54,580 bases of DNA from Pseudomonas agarici (GTDB lineage Bacteria > Pseudomonadota > Gammaproteobacteria > Pseudomonadales > Pseudomonadaceae): contig NZ_FOAR01000032.1 in the NCBI RefSeq assembly GCF_900109755.1, positions 1-54,580 on the forward strand. Direction: 5' to 3'. Below are positions 42,684 to 51,500 of this stretch, in pieces (positions within the stretch are counted from its first letter, which is position 1; each line of letters opens with the position of its first letter). Below the pieces are notes generated by a model. The model was not told the origin of the DNA. It worked only from the letters and a program-made list of their open reading frames with translations, and did not search any database. The position numbers were made by a program, and so were the translations under genes.

Positions 42684-44384
42684 ATGCGAGACAAATCAGT
42701 GATGGATTCGCTACCCACCCTCGCCGCGTTCAGCAACGCGCAGGGGGCGATTACCGGTCTGCGTGGCCGGGACCTGCTGTCTACCCTGCGCAGCGTGGCT
42801 GGCCATGGCCTGCGCAATCCGCTACATACCGTGCGACATGCGCTGGCCCTGGGTGGCCAGTTGAGCAAAGTGCTGCTTGGCGAAGCGCCGCACAAACCCT
42901 GCCCCCGAGACCCGCGCTTCGCCGATCCGGCATGGAGCCTGAACCCGTTCTACCGACGCAGCCTGCAAGCCTACCTGGCCTGGCAGAATCAGGTCCGACA
43001 ATGGATCGACGACAGCCAGATGAGCCACGACGACCGGGCCCGGGCGCACTTTATCTGCGCCCTGCTCAACGACGCGGTGGCACCGTCCAACACTCTGCTT
43101 AACCCGCTGGCGGTCAAAGAACTGTTCAACTCCGGCGGCAGCAGTATCGTGCGCGGCTTCGGCCACCTGATAAACGATCTGCTGCACAACGACGGACTGC
43201 CCAGCCAGGTCACCAAGCACGCCTTCGAAGTCGGCAAGACCGTGGCCACTACTCAGGGTTCGGTGGTCTTTCGCAACGAATGGCTGGAGCTGATCCAGTA
43301 CCGCCCGATGAGCCGGAAGCAGTACGCGAAGCCTTTGCTGATCGTGCCGCCGCAAATCAACAAGTACTACATCTTCGATCTCAGCCCAGCCAACAGCTTT
43401 GTGCAGTACGCCCTGAAGAATGACTTGCAGGTTTTTGTGGTCAGTTGGCGCAACCCGGATGCACGACACCGCGAATGGGGCCTATCGACCTATGTCGAGG
43501 CGGCGCAAGCGGCCTTGAACGTTTGCCGGGCGATCACCGCCAGCAGCGAGGTCAACCTAATGGGCGCCTGCGCGGGCGGCCTGACCATTGCCGCCCTGCA
43601 GGGTCATCTGCAGGCTAAGCGGCAGTTGCACCGGGTCTCCAGCGCCACTTATCTGGTCAGCCTGCTCGACGGCCGGCTCGACAGCCCGCCCATGCTGTTC
43701 GCCGACGAGCAGACTCTCGAGGCCGCCCGGCGCCGCTCCTATCAACAAGGCGTGCTCGATGGCCGGGACATGGCCAAGGTCTTCGCCTGGATGCGGCCCA
43801 ACGACCTGATCTGGAACTACTGGATCAACAACTACCTGCTGGGCAAGGAACCGCCGGCCTTCGACGTTCTCTACTGGAACAACGACAACACCCGTCTACC
43901 AGCCGCGCTGCACGGCGACCTGCTGGATTTCTTCAAGCACAACCCGCTGTGTCATCCCGGCGGCCTGCAAGTTTGTGGCACGCCCATCGACCTGCGCATG
44001 GTCACGGTCGACAGCTTCAGCGTCGGCGGCATTAACGATCACATCACGCCATGGGCGGCGGTCTATCGCTCGACCCTGCTACTGGGTGGCGAACGCCGCT
44101 TCGTGCTGTCCAACAGCGGCCATGTCCAGAGCATCCTCAATCCGCCGGATAACCCAAAGGCCAACTATATCGACAACCCGCAGCTCGGCGGCGATCCGCA
44201 GCTCGGCGGCGATCCGCAGGCCTGGTACTACGATGGCAAGCAGGTAGCGGGTAGCTGGTGGACGCAATGGCTAGAGTGGATTCAGGCCCGTTCCGGCGCC
44301 CTGGAAGAAACTCGGATGAGGCCAGGCAACCCGAACTATCCCCCCATGGAAGCGGCACCCGGCACCTATGTGCGAGTGCGTTGA
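42684..44384 (+). CDS. phaC2: Class II poly(3-hydroxyalkanoate) synthase 2
   Basis: PhaC2 is a paralogue of PhaC1 with overlapping substrate range. It has 566 residues from ATG 42684 (MRDKSV), preceded by AAGGAG nine bases upstream; the in-frame ATG at 42660 lacks such a site. The nucleophile is C296 in GACAGG; GINDHITPW and SNSGHVQSILNPP hold the other triad residues. Near residue 500 the repeated stretch QLGGDPQLGGDPQ is an insertion relative to PhaC1, made by an 18-bp tandem duplication. It follows phaZ and copy C of the MITE-like repeat. Confidence 0.96.
   Translation: MRDKSVMDSLPTLAAFSNAQGAITGLRGRDLLSTLRSVAGHGLRNPLHTVRHALALGGQLSKVLLGEAPHKPCPRDPRFADPAWSLNPFYRRSLQAYLAWQNQVRQWIDDSQMSHDDRARAHFICALLNDAVAPSNTLLNPLAVKELFNSGGSSIVRGFGHLINDLLHNDGLPSQVTKHAFEVGKTVATTQGSVVFRNEWLELIQYRPMSRKQYAKPLLIVPPQINKYYIFDLSPANSFVQYALKNDLQVFVVSWRNPDARHREWGLSTYVEAAQAALNVCRAITASSEVNLMGACAGGLTIAALQGHLQAKRQLHRVSSATYLVSLLDGRLDSPPMLFADEQTLEAARRRSYQQGVLDGRDMAKVFAWMRPNDLIWNYWINNYLLGKEPPAFDVLYWNNDNTRLPAALHGDLLDFFKHNPLCHPGGLQVCGTPIDLRMVTVDSFSVGGINDHITPWAAVYRSTLLLGGERRFVLSNSGHVQSILNPPDNPKANYIDNPQLGGDPQLGGDPQAWYYDGKQVAGSWWTQWLEWIQARSGALEETRMRPGNPNYPPMEAAPGTYVRVR
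44181..44216 (+). repeat. 18-bp tandem duplication inside phaC2
   Basis: CAGCTCGGCGGCGATCCG occurs twice without a gap, adding six residues (QLGGDP) in frame. It lies in a variable segment shortly after the catalytic His region. Confidence 0.9.
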
Positions 44385-44446
44385 CTATCACTGGACACGG
44401 CGGCCGGCAGTCGCGAAAAACTGTCGGATCGACCTAAGAAGACTGG

Positions 44447-45067
44447 ATGAAAACCCGCGATCGGATTCTTGAATGTGCGCTGCAATTGTTCAACCAGAAA
44501 GGCGAACCCAATGTCTCGACAATGGAAATTGCCAATGAAATGGGGATCAGCCCAGGCAATCTCTACTACCACTTCCATGGCAAGGAGCCGTTGGTGCTCG
44601 GCCTGTTCGAGCGTTTCCAGCAAGAGCTGACACCATTGCTGGACCCGCCGGCGGATGTCGAACTGGCGCCCGAGGATTACTGGTTCTTCCTGCACCTGAT
44701 CGTCGAGCGCCTGGCTCACTACCGTTTCCTGTTCCAGGACCTCTCCAACCTTGCGGGCCGCCTGCCCAGACTGGCCAAAGGCATCCGCAACCTGCTCAAT
44801 GCGCTCAAGCGGACCCTGGCTTCGTTGCTGGCGCGCCTGAAAGCCCAGGGCTTTCTGGTCAGTGAAACCCAGGCATTGGGGCAGTTGGTGGAACAAATCA
44901 CCCTGACGCTGCTGTTCTCGCTGGACTATCAACGGATTCTCGGACGCGAAGGCGAGGTGCGCTGGGTGGTGTATTCGATCATGATGCTGACGGCGCCCCA
45001 TTTACAGCCCCCGGCCAGGCAGGTGACGGAGCAGATGGCATTGCGGTATCTCGAAGATCGCCAGTGA
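44447..45067 (+). CDS. phaD: TetR-family regulator of PHA genes, PhaD
   Basis: PhaD is a TetR-type protein that in P. putida activates the phaC1 and phaI promoters. It has 206 residues. The N-terminal helix-turn-helix is TRDRILECALQLFNQKGEPNVSTMEIANEMGISPGNLYYHF in family terms, seen here in order; the C-terminal ligand domain is helical (about 60-200). The order phaC2-phaD is conserved. It converges on phaF with a terminator between (45139-45168). Confidence 0.95.
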   Translation: MKTRDRILECALQLFNQKGEPNVSTMEIANEMGISPGNLYYHFHGKEPLVLGLFERFQQELTPLLDPPADVELAPEDYWFFLHLIVERLAHYRFLFQDLSNLAGRLPRLAKGIRNLLNALKRTLASLLARLKAQGFLVSETQALGQLVEQITLTLLFSLDYQRILGREGEVRWVVYSIMMLTAPHLQPPARQVTEQMALRYLEDRQ

Positions 45068-45138
45068 CGGTAAGAAACAGCGTGGGCTCGGTCGCGGCGG
45101 CTGACCGACAGAGGACGCAAATCGCAATGCACAAACGA

Positions 45139-45168
45139 AAACGCCCGACCTTCACAGGCCGGGCGTTT
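45139..45168. terminator. Bidirectional terminator between phaD and phaF
   Basis: AAACGCCCG and CGGGCGTTT form a 9-bp stem with a loop of 12 bases. A- and T-rich ends on both sides suit the converging phaD and phaF transcripts. Confidence 0.75.
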
Positions 45169-45188
45169 CTGGTTCAGCGAACCACGAC

Positions 45189-45965
45189 TCAGGGTTGCGG
45201 GGTGGATCCTGATGGAGCCGGTGCGACAACCGGAGCGGTGGGAGCGGTCGGGGTTGCCGAGTTCGCGGTCGGTGCGACAACCGGCTTGGCTGCGCCGGGC
45301 TTTTTTGCCGCAGCCGGCTTGGCGGCAGGTTTTGCTGCTGACTTGGACGTCGGCTTGGCGGCAGCTTTCGCAGCGACCGTTTTGGCCGCTGACTGGGTCG
45401 CCGCTTTCGCCACCGGCTTGGTCACGGCTTTGGCCGTCGCAGTTTTCGCCGCAGGCTTGGCGCCAGATTTGGCCGTAGCCTTGGTCAGTGGCTTGGCCGC
45501 CGTTTTCGCCGCGGGCTTGGCGGCTGTCGTTTTCGACGCGGTCGCAGTCAAGGCCTGACCGGTAAGCTTCTCGATTTGCTTGGTCAGGGTCTCGACCTTA
45601 CTGTGCAGCGCCTTCACTTCATTGCGGCTGGGCACGCCCAAACGCGAAATGGCGCTATTGAGGCGCTTGTCGAAAGCCTCTTCCAGTTCATCCCACTTAC
45701 CCAGTGCGCGATCCTTGACACCGCTGATGCGCGACTTGGCCGAACTGGCGGAGCCCTTGGCGGCCTCGGCGGTTTTACCTACGGCACTCTTGGTCAGTTT
45801 CTCGGCCTTCTCGCCGTCCTTTACCAGGGTCTCGAAGAGCTTGCTGCCGTCACTGTCGATCTTCGAGTACACACCTAAACCAGCCAGCCAGATTTTGCGG
45901 GAATACTCTTCAACCTTCCCGATCCACGAGCTGCCTTCCTTCTCAGTATTCTTTTTGCCAGCCAT
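45189..45965 (-). CDS. phaF: PHA granule-associated protein PhaF
   Basis: PhaF is a phasin that coats PHA granules and also binds DNA, helping share granules between daughter cells. It has 258 residues from ATG 45965, preceded by AAGGAG. The N-terminal phasin part (about 1-140) has the granule-binding segment SSWIGKVEEYSRKIWLAGLGVYSKI in short blocks and a coiled coil (VKALHSKVETLTKQIEKL). The C-terminal half is histone H1-like, with many AAKPA/AKTA repeats rich in Lys and Ala. It ends the phaI-phaF operon, 10 bp after phaI. Confidence 0.95.
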   Translation of the reverse strand: MAGKKNTEKEGSSWIGKVEEYSRKIWLAGLGVYSKIDSDGSKLFETLVKDGEKAEKLTKSAVGKTAEAAKGSASSAKSRISGVKDRALGKWDELEEAFDKRLNSAISRLGVPSRNEVKALHSKVETLTKQIEKLTGQALTATASKTTAAKPAAKTAAKPLTKATAKSGAKPAAKTATAKAVTKPVAKAATQSAAKTVAAKAAAKPTSKSAAKPAAKPAAAKKPGAAKPVVAPTANSATPTAPTAPVVAPAPSGSTPQP

Positions 45966-45975
45966 CCCGTTCTCC

Positions 45976-46398
45976 TTAATGTTTACGCGAGACACGTTGA
46001 AGAAACGCCGCCAACTCATCGAGCTTAGCAGAGAGTGTCTCCACGTCATGTTTAGACACAATTCCAATGCGATTCAAGACGCTGGCGGCACGCTTGTGGA
46101 AAGCTTTCGACACCTTGTCCAGTTGCACTTCGACCTTGCCCCTGAGACGGCTGACATCGTGTTGCACGTTGTCGATCTGGCTATTGGCGGCCTCAAGCTT
46201 CGCAGCAACAACCTTTTTCCCTTTTTTTTCAAAGTTTTGGCCGGCCTTCACGAGCTCGCTGAAATACTCGCCGCCTTCCCTGCCGACCTTGACATAGGCC
46301 CCAAGGCCCGCCAACCAGAGCTTACGGGCATAGACATTCGCGTCAGCCAGAGCGCTGGACTGAACCTCGGTTTTTTTCTTCAGACTGACTTTGGCCAT
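45976..46398 (-). CDS. phaI: PHA granule-associated phasin PhaI
   Basis: PhaI is the small phasin, 140 residues from ATG 46398 (MAKVSLKKKTE) with GTGAGG upstream. It shares the phasin domain with PhaF: ARKLWLAGLGAYVKVGREGGEYFSELVKAG matches the PhaF segment around RKIWLAGLGVYSKI, and the C-terminal part is helical (VEVQLDKVSKAFHKR, VETLSAKLDEL). It is followed by phaF. Its promoter should lie in 46399-46527, where I see AT-rich sequence (CTAATTTTTCTGATTA) but no firm hexamers. Confidence 0.95.
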   Translation of the reverse strand: MAKVSLKKKTEVQSSALADANVYARKLWLAGLGAYVKVGREGGEYFSELVKAGQNFEKKGKKVVAAKLEAANSQIDNVQHDVSRLRGKVEVQLDKVSKAFHKRAASVLNRIGIVSKHDVETLSAKLDELAAFLQRVSRKH

Positions 46399-46527
46399 GG
46401 TGCGCCTCACGCGAAATACGGTTGGAGGAACTGCCCACAGAAATTGGGGGCCATGCACAACGTAATCAGAAAAATTAGAATGGACACCCTAACCGTGCGC
46501 TTACCCTGGCGGCGCGGCGTGCCAGCC

Positions 46528-46803
46528 TCAGGCCAACGCCTTGTCCAATGCTTTCTCGATCTCGGCCTTGATAGTATCGCTCAAGGCCGACATCAACAGG
46601 CCCAGCTCAACATCCACGTTGATCCGATCCTCGGCGATCCGCACTTCACCGCTGACGCCGGAGCGCTTGAGGCTCACGGTATCGCCCGACCAGCGAGGCG
46701 CCAGGCCATATTGCTCGGCCAGTTTTTGCACCAACACTGCAGTTTTCTCACGAGCGCCTGCCAGACCAAGGTGGTGGGCACGCTCGACACTAATCCGGGC
46801 CAT
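46528..46803 (-). CDS. Small PHA-system family protein
   Basis: This 91-residue protein belongs to the polyhydroxyalkanoic acid system (PHA_gran_rgn) family found next to phaI in Pseudomonas (PA5062). It has a mixed alpha/beta fold pattern with RAHHLGLAGAREKTAVLVQKLAEQYG near the N-terminus and a C-terminal helix (SDTIKAEIEKALDKAL). Its precise role is unknown. It lies upstream of phaI on the same strand, 129 bp away, and is divergent from ubiE. Confidence 0.8.
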   Translation of the reverse strand: MARISVERAHHLGLAGAREKTAVLVQKLAEQYGLAPRWSGDTVSLKRSGVSGEVRIAEDRINVDVELGLLMSALSDTIKAEIEKALDKALA

Positions 46804-46960
46804 CGGTTGATTCCTGTTCTATAGAGATACGCCGGGCCGGTTTTGAATCAAGCTGGGTCAATCGGTCCCGGTGGCCCACTATACTTACATTCCGCCTTTG
46901 CCAAGACAAAGCCGGCCACCGGGATTAGAATGGCCCGCATTCTCTTCTGGTGACAGCGAT

Positions 46961-47731
46961 ATGACTGATCAGCGCAAAGGCAGCGATGCCGAACCCACCA
47001 CCCACTTCGGCTTCAAGAACGTGCCGGAAAGCCAAAAAGCGGAAAAAGTCGCTGAGGTGTTTCACTCGGTCGCGGCCAAATACGACCTGATGAACGACGT
47101 GCTCTCCGGCGGCATGCATCGCCTGTGGAAGCGCTTCACCATCGAACTGTCGGGCGTGCGTACCGGTAACCGGGTGCTGGATATCGCTGGCGGAACCGGC
47201 GACCTGAGCAAAAAATTCTCGCGCCTGGTAGGTCCCACCGGCCAAGTGGTGTTGGCTGACATCAATGCCTCCATGCTCAAGGTCGGCCGTGACCGCCTGT
47301 TGGACCTCGGTGTGGCCGGTAACATCGAGTTCGTCCAGGCCGACGCGGAGAAGCTGCCGTTCCCGGACAACCATTTCGACTGCGTGACCATCGCCTTCGG
47401 CCTGCGCAACGTCACCCACAAGGAAGACGCCCTGCGCTCCATGCTGCGGGTACTCAAGCCAGGCGGACGCCTGTTGGTGCTGGAGTTTTCCAAACCGACC
47501 AACGCGCTGATGTCCAAGGTCTACGACGCCTATTCGTTCGCCTTCATGCCCCTGGCCGGCAAGTTGATCACCAATGACTCGGAAAGCTATCGCTACCTGG
47601 CCGAATCAATTCGCATGCACCCGAATCAGGAAACCCTAAAGTCGATGATGGTGGACGCCGGTTTCGACCGCGTGACCTATCACAACATGACCGCGGGCAT
47701 CGTCGCCCTGCATCGCGGCATCAAGCCCTGA
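46961..47731 (+). CDS. ubiE: Ubiquinone/menaquinone C-methyltransferase
   Basis: UbiE adds the C-methyl group to the demethylated quinone ring using S-adenosylmethionine. It has 256 residues from ATG 46961 (MTDQRKGSD). The UbiE signatures YDLMNDVLSGGMHRLWKRFT and RVLKPGGRLLVLEFSKP are present, with the SAM motif VLDIAGGTGDLS between them. A start at 46871 would add 30 non-conserved residues. It overlaps ubiJ by one base (TGATG), so the genes are coupled. Confidence 0.97.
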   Translation: MTDQRKGSDAEPTTHFGFKNVPESQKAEKVAEVFHSVAAKYDLMNDVLSGGMHRLWKRFTIELSGVRTGNRVLDIAGGTGDLSKKFSRLVGPTGQVVLADINASMLKVGRDRLLDLGVAGNIEFVQADAEKLPFPDNHFDCVTIAFGLRNVTHKEDALRSMLRVLKPGGRLLVLEFSKPTNALMSKVYDAYSFAFMPLAGKLITNDSESYRYLAESIRMHPNQETLKSMMVDAGFDRVTYHNMTAGIVALHRGIKP

Positions 47732-48348
47732 TGCTGTTCAGCGGCCTGCTTGCCGGTGTCGAACACGGCCTCAACCGGGTGCTGCGTCTGGACAGCACCG
47801 CCCTGGGCCGGCTCGGGCACCTGACCGGCAAGGTCATCGAAGTCGACAGCCCGGCCTTGAAGTTATTCATCCTGCCCAGCGATGAGGGTCTGATGCTGGT
47901 CGCCCATTGGGCCGTGGACGCCGACTGCATTCTGCGCGCACCCACCACGAGCCTGTTGAACCTGGCCTTGAGCAAGGACAAGACCGCCGTCCTGCACGGC
48001 CCGGATGTGCACCTGGAAGGCGACAGCGCGGTGCTGCTTGAACTCGCCGGTGTGCTGCAGGACCTGGCGCTGGACTGGGAGTACGAACTCTCACGCTGGC
48101 TGGGCCCCGTGGCCACGCAACTGATCAGCGCCCACCTGCGCGGTCGGGCCCACTGGTATCGCCAGGGGTTCGCCAGCCTCAACCAGAACCTCGCCGAATA
48201 CCTCAGTGAAGAATCTCGCGCCCTGGTCGGCAAGCACGAGGCCGAAGCCCATTTCGCCGAACTCGACCAGATCAAGCTAGATTTAGAACGACTCGAGGCG
48301 CGCTTCAAACGCCTTTCCCAATCCCTCGACTCCAGCGATAACGCATGA
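47731..48348 (+). CDS. ubiJ: Ubiquinone biosynthesis accessory factor UbiJ (SCP2 domain)
   Basis: UbiJ is a lipid-binding helper of the cytosolic ubiquinone-synthesis complex. It has 205 residues: an N-terminal SCP2-like domain (about 15-115) and a C-terminal helical coiled coil (AELDQIKLDLERLEARFKRL). It lies between ubiE and ubiB, with overlaps on both sides (TGATG and ATGA), as in other gammaproteobacteria. The name rests on position and domain layout. Confidence 0.92.
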   Translation: MLFSGLLAGVEHGLNRVLRLDSTALGRLGHLTGKVIEVDSPALKLFILPSDEGLMLVAHWAVDADCILRAPTTSLLNLALSKDKTAVLHGPDVHLEGDSAVLLELAGVLQDLALDWEYELSRWLGPVATQLISAHLRGRAHWYRQGFASLNQNLAEYLSEESRALVGKHEAEAHFAELDQIKLDLERLEARFKRLSQSLDSSDNA

Positions 48349-49949
48349 AGCTGCTTGCCGTCCGCCGTCTATTACGCATCCAGCGCGTCGTGATCCGCTA
48401 CCGTCTCGATGACCTGCTGTTCGAGTTACCCCTGCCCTGGTTCCTCCTGGCCTTGCGCTTCGCCCTGCCGTGGCGCTGGTTTCCACGCAAGCCGCCGCCA
48501 CTGAGCCGAGGTGCGCGGCTGCGTTTGGCATTGCAGGACCTGGGACCGATTTTCATCAAGTTCGGGCAGATTCTCTCGACCCGCCGCGACCTGCTGCCGG
48601 AGGACATCGCCGACGAACTGATGCTGCTGCAGGACCGTGTACCGCCGTTCGACTCGCAAAAAGCCGTGGCACTGATCGAGTCGCAACTGGGCAAGAAGAT
48701 CAGTGAGGTCTTCAGCCGTTTCGATATCGAACCGCTGGCGTCGGCCTCGGTGGCCCAGGTGCATGCCGCCCAACTGAAAAGCGGCGAGGAAGTGGTGGTG
48801 AAGGTCATCCGCCCAGGCCTCAAGCCAATCATCGCCCAGGACCTGGCTTGGCTGTTTATCCTCGCTCGCGCCGCCGAGCGGGTTTCCGCCGACGCACGCC
48901 TGCTGCACCCCATCGATGTGGTCAGCGACTACGAAAAGACCATCTACGACGAACTTGACCTGTTGCGCGAGGCAGCCAACGCCAGCCAACTGCGCCGCAA
49001 CTTCGAAGGGTCGGACATGATGTACGTGCCCCAGGTCTACTGGGACTGGTGCCGGCCGAAAGTTTTGGTAATGGAGCGTATCCACGGCATCCAGGTCACT
49101 GACCTGGCGACCCTCGCCGACCAGCGCACCGACATGAAAATGCTCGCCGAGCGCGGTGTGGAGATCTTCTTCACCCAGGTGTTTCGCGACAGCTTTTTCC
49201 ACGCCGACATGCACCCCGGCAACATCTTCGTCAGCACCGTCAATCCGTGGCGCCCGCAGTACATCGCCATCGACTGTGGCATCGTCGGCAGCCTGACCCC
49301 GCAGGACCAGGATTACCTGGCACGCAACCTGTTCGCCTTCTTCAAGCGTGACTATCGGCGCGTCGCCCAGTTGCACATCGATTCAGGCTGGGTGCCGGCA
49401 CACACCAAACTCAACGAGTTCGAAGCCGCCATCCGCACCGTCTGCGAGCCGATTTTCGAGAAGCCGCTGAAGGACATCTCCTTCGGCCAGGTGCTGATGC
49501 GACTGTTCCAAACCGCGCGACGCTTCAATATGGAGGTTCAGCCGCAGCTGGTGCTGTTGCAGAAGACCTTACTCAATATCGAAGGCCTGGGTCGCCAGTT
49601 ATACCCGGACCTGGACCTGTGGAGCACCGCCCAACCGTTCCTCGAACGCTGGATGCGCGAGCGGGTCAGCCCCAAAGCCCTGCTGGGCAACCTGCACAGC
49701 CAGGTCGAGCAACTGCCGCACCTGGCCGACATGACCCGCGACCTGCTCGAACGCCTGTCGCAGCCTCACGCCGTCGATCCCGAACCGAGCTGGAGAAAGC
49801 GCAAGAACGACTGGCCGCTGCGCCTGCTCGGGTCGCTGCACCTGGGCGCCGGTGCCTTCCTTGCCGCCGGCGGACCGCTGCACGAGTTGGGGCACTGGCC
49901 GGCGGCGATCATGGTGGCCATTGGTTTGTATCTGGTCGTGCGCCGATAG
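48345..49949 (+). CDS. ubiB: Ubiquinone biosynthesis atypical kinase UbiB
   Basis: UbiB is a membrane-bound protein-kinase-like ATPase needed for ubiquinone synthesis. It has 534 residues. The hallmark KxGQ motif is seen in FIKFGQILSTR, with an Ala-rich loop in ASVAQVHAA, the catalytic region in FFHADMHPGNIFV and the metal site in AIDCGIVG. Two hydrophobic segments end the protein (LHLGAGAFLAAGG and AAIMVAIGLYLVV). It overlaps ubiJ by four bases. Confidence 0.96.
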   Translation: MKLLAVRRLLRIQRVVIRYRLDDLLFELPLPWFLLALRFALPWRWFPRKPPPLSRGARLRLALQDLGPIFIKFGQILSTRRDLLPEDIADELMLLQDRVPPFDSQKAVALIESQLGKKISEVFSRFDIEPLASASVAQVHAAQLKSGEEVVVKVIRPGLKPIIAQDLAWLFILARAAERVSADARLLHPIDVVSDYEKTIYDELDLLREAANASQLRRNFEGSDMMYVPQVYWDWCRPKVLVMERIHGIQVTDLATLADQRTDMKMLAERGVEIFFTQVFRDSFFHADMHPGNIFVSTVNPWRPQYIAIDCGIVGSLTPQDQDYLARNLFAFFKRDYRRVAQLHIDSGWVPAHTKLNEFEAAIRTVCEPIFEKPLKDISFGQVLMRLFQTARRFNMEVQPQLVLLQKTLLNIEGLGRQLYPDLDLWSTAQPFLERWMRERVSPKALLGNLHSQVEQLPHLADMTRDLLERLSQPHAVDPEPSWRKRKNDWPLRLLGSLHLGAGAFLAAGGPLHELGHWPAAIMVAIGLYLVVRR

Positions 49950-50029
49950 CCAGTGAGGCCGCCGGCTGGCAAACTGTTCATTCGCCGAGGCCCGACCACG
50001 CAGGTCGGACCCGGTTGTCGGAGTCGAAG

Positions 50030-50422
50030 ATGAAAGACTGGCTGGACGAGATTAAATGGGACAGCGACGGCCTGGTGCCGGCCATTGCCCAGGATCACAA
50101 GACCGGGCGCGTACTGATGATGGCCTGGATGAACCGCGAGGCACTGCAACTGAGTGTCCGCGAAAGCCGGGCGATCTACTGGTCACGCTCGCGTGGCAAA
50201 CTGTGGCGCAAGGGCGAGGAGTCCGGCCATATACAGCATTTGCATGAAATGCGCCTGGACTGCGATGCCGACGTGATTGTCCTGATGGTCGAGCAGGTCG
50301 GCGATATCGCCTGCCATACGGGCCGCCAGAGCTGCTTCTACCGCGTTTATGAAAACCACGGCTGGAAGACGGTCGACCCGGTCCTCAAGGACCCACACAG
50401 CATCTACACAGCTGGACACTGA
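50030..50422 (+). CDS. hisI: Phosphoribosyl-AMP cyclohydrolase
   Basis: HisI opens the purine ring of phosphoribosyl-AMP, step three of histidine synthesis. It has 130 residues from ATG 50030 (MKDWLDEIKWD). MMAWMNREAL, YWSRSRGKLWRKGEESGH and the metal-binding LDCDADVIVLMVEQ with CHTGRQSCFY are all present. In E. coli this activity is fused to HisE; here the two are separate genes, as in Pseudomonas. hisE begins two bases after the stop. Confidence 0.97.
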   Translation: MKDWLDEIKWDSDGLVPAIAQDHKTGRVLMMAWMNREALQLSVRESRAIYWSRSRGKLWRKGEESGHIQHLHEMRLDCDADVIVLMVEQVGDIACHTGRQSCFYRVYENHGWKTVDPVLKDPHSIYTAGH

Positions 50423-50424
50423 AC

Positions 50425-50757
50425 ATGACTGACACCCTGACCCGCTTGGCCCAGGTGCTGGAGGAGCGCAAAGGCGCCGCCGCCGACAGCTCCTACGTCG
50501 CCAGCCTGTATCACAAGGGCTTGAACAAAATTCTGGAGAAGGTCGGCGAAGAGTCGGTCGAGACCATCATTGCCGCCAAGGACGCCGCCATCAGCGGCGA
50601 TTGCAGCGAGGTGATCTACGAAACCGCCGATCTGTGGTTCCACAGCCTGGTCATGCTCGCCCAACTGGGGCAGCATCCGCAGGCCGTGCTGGATGAGTTG
50701 GACCGTCGCTTCGGATTGTCCGGACACGCCGAGAAAGCCTCGCGTCCGTCCGCCTGA
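50425..50757 (+). CDS. hisE: Phosphoribosyl-ATP pyrophosphatase
   Basis: HisE removes pyrophosphate from phosphoribosyl-ATP, step two of histidine synthesis. It has 110 residues of the all-alpha NTP-pyrophosphohydrolase fold, with metal-binding EKVGEESVETIIAAKD and YETADLWFHSLVMLAQ. It follows hisI directly and precedes tatA by 25 bp, so his and tat genes may share a transcript. Confidence 0.97.
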   Translation: MTDTLTRLAQVLEERKGAAADSSYVASLYHKGLNKILEKVGEESVETIIAAKDAAISGDCSEVIYETADLWFHSLVMLAQLGQHPQAVLDELDRRFGLSGHAEKASRPSA

Positions 50758-50782
50758 ACAACTTTTAGAGAGGAGCAGCACC

Positions 50783-51061
50783 ATGGGCATTTTTGACTGG
50801 AAACACTGGATCGTCATCCTGGTTGTCGTCGTGCTGGTGTTTGGCACCAAGAAACTCAAGAACCTGGGCACCGATGTCGGCGAATCGATCAAGGGCTTTC
50901 GCAAGGCCATGAACGACGACGAAAAACCTGCCGAGCCGGCAGTACCGCCGGTCGCCCAGCCAACCGCGCCGATACAGCCACAGGCTACTGCCCAACAGAA
51001 CACGCCGCACACCATCGACGTGCAGGCGCAGAAAGTAGAAGAGCCTCGCAACCACTCGTGA
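50783..51061 (+). CDS. tatA: Sec-independent protein translocase TatA
   Basis: TatA forms the pore-like part of the twin-arginine system that exports folded proteins. It has 92 residues from ATG 50783, with GAGAGGAGCAG upstream. MGIFDWKHWIVILVVVVLVFG is the membrane helix in family terms, followed by the FGTKKLKNLGTDVG amphipathic helix and a Pro/Gln-rich tail. It is the first of tatABC. Confidence 0.96.
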   Translation: MGIFDWKHWIVILVVVVLVFGTKKLKNLGTDVGESIKGFRKAMNDDEKPAEPAVPPVAQPTAPIQPQATAQQNTPHTIDVQAQKVEEPRNHS

Positions 51062-51071
51062 GCACTGCCTA

Positions 51072-51500
51072 ATGTTCGGTATCAGCTTCAGTGAATTGCT
51101 GCTCGTCGGCCTCGTCGCCCTGTTGGTCCTCGGTCCCGAGCGTCTGCCAGGTGCGGCGCGCACCGCGGGCCTGTGGGTCGGGCGCCTGAAACGCAGTTTC
51201 AACGCGATCAAGCAGGAAGTGGAACGGGAAATCGGTGCCGACGAAATTCGCCGGCAACTGCACAACGAACACATCCTGTCCCTGGAGCAGGAAGCCCGCA
51301 AGATCCTCTCACCGCTCCAGGAACCGGCGAATCCGCTGCCGCCGGTCGCCCCGCAGACGATTCACCCTGCGGCCATGCCGACGCCGCCAGCCGAGCCATT
51401 GCCGGGCGATCAGCCGACGCCGGTAGAGACCGTTACTCCCGCGCCGACGCCCAGTGCGCCAGCTTCTCATGACCCTACTTTGCCGCCGCGAGCCCCATGA
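51072..51500 (+). CDS. tatB: Sec-independent protein translocase TatB
   Basis: TatB works with TatC as the signal-peptide receptor. It has 142 residues: an N-terminal membrane helix (MFGISFSELLLVGLVALLVLG in family terms) with the conserved GPERLPGAAR motif, an amphipathic helical stretch and a Pro-rich tail. It overlaps tatC by four bases (ATGA). Confidence 0.96.
   Translation: MFGISFSELLLVGLVALLVLGPERLPGAARTAGLWVGRLKRSFNAIKQEVEREIGADEIRRQLHNEHILSLEQEARKILSPLQEPANPLPPVAPQTIHPAAMPTPPAEPLPGDQPTPVETVTPAPTPSAPASHDPTLPPRAP

Noticed and set aside
44181..44216. CRISPR-like or VNTR array
   Set aside because: There are only two adjacent 18-bp units in frame inside phaC2, with no spacers.
45200..45550. 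Low-complexity Ala/Lys stretch as a repeat artefact
   Set aside because: It is the histone H1-like C-terminal tail typical of PhaF.
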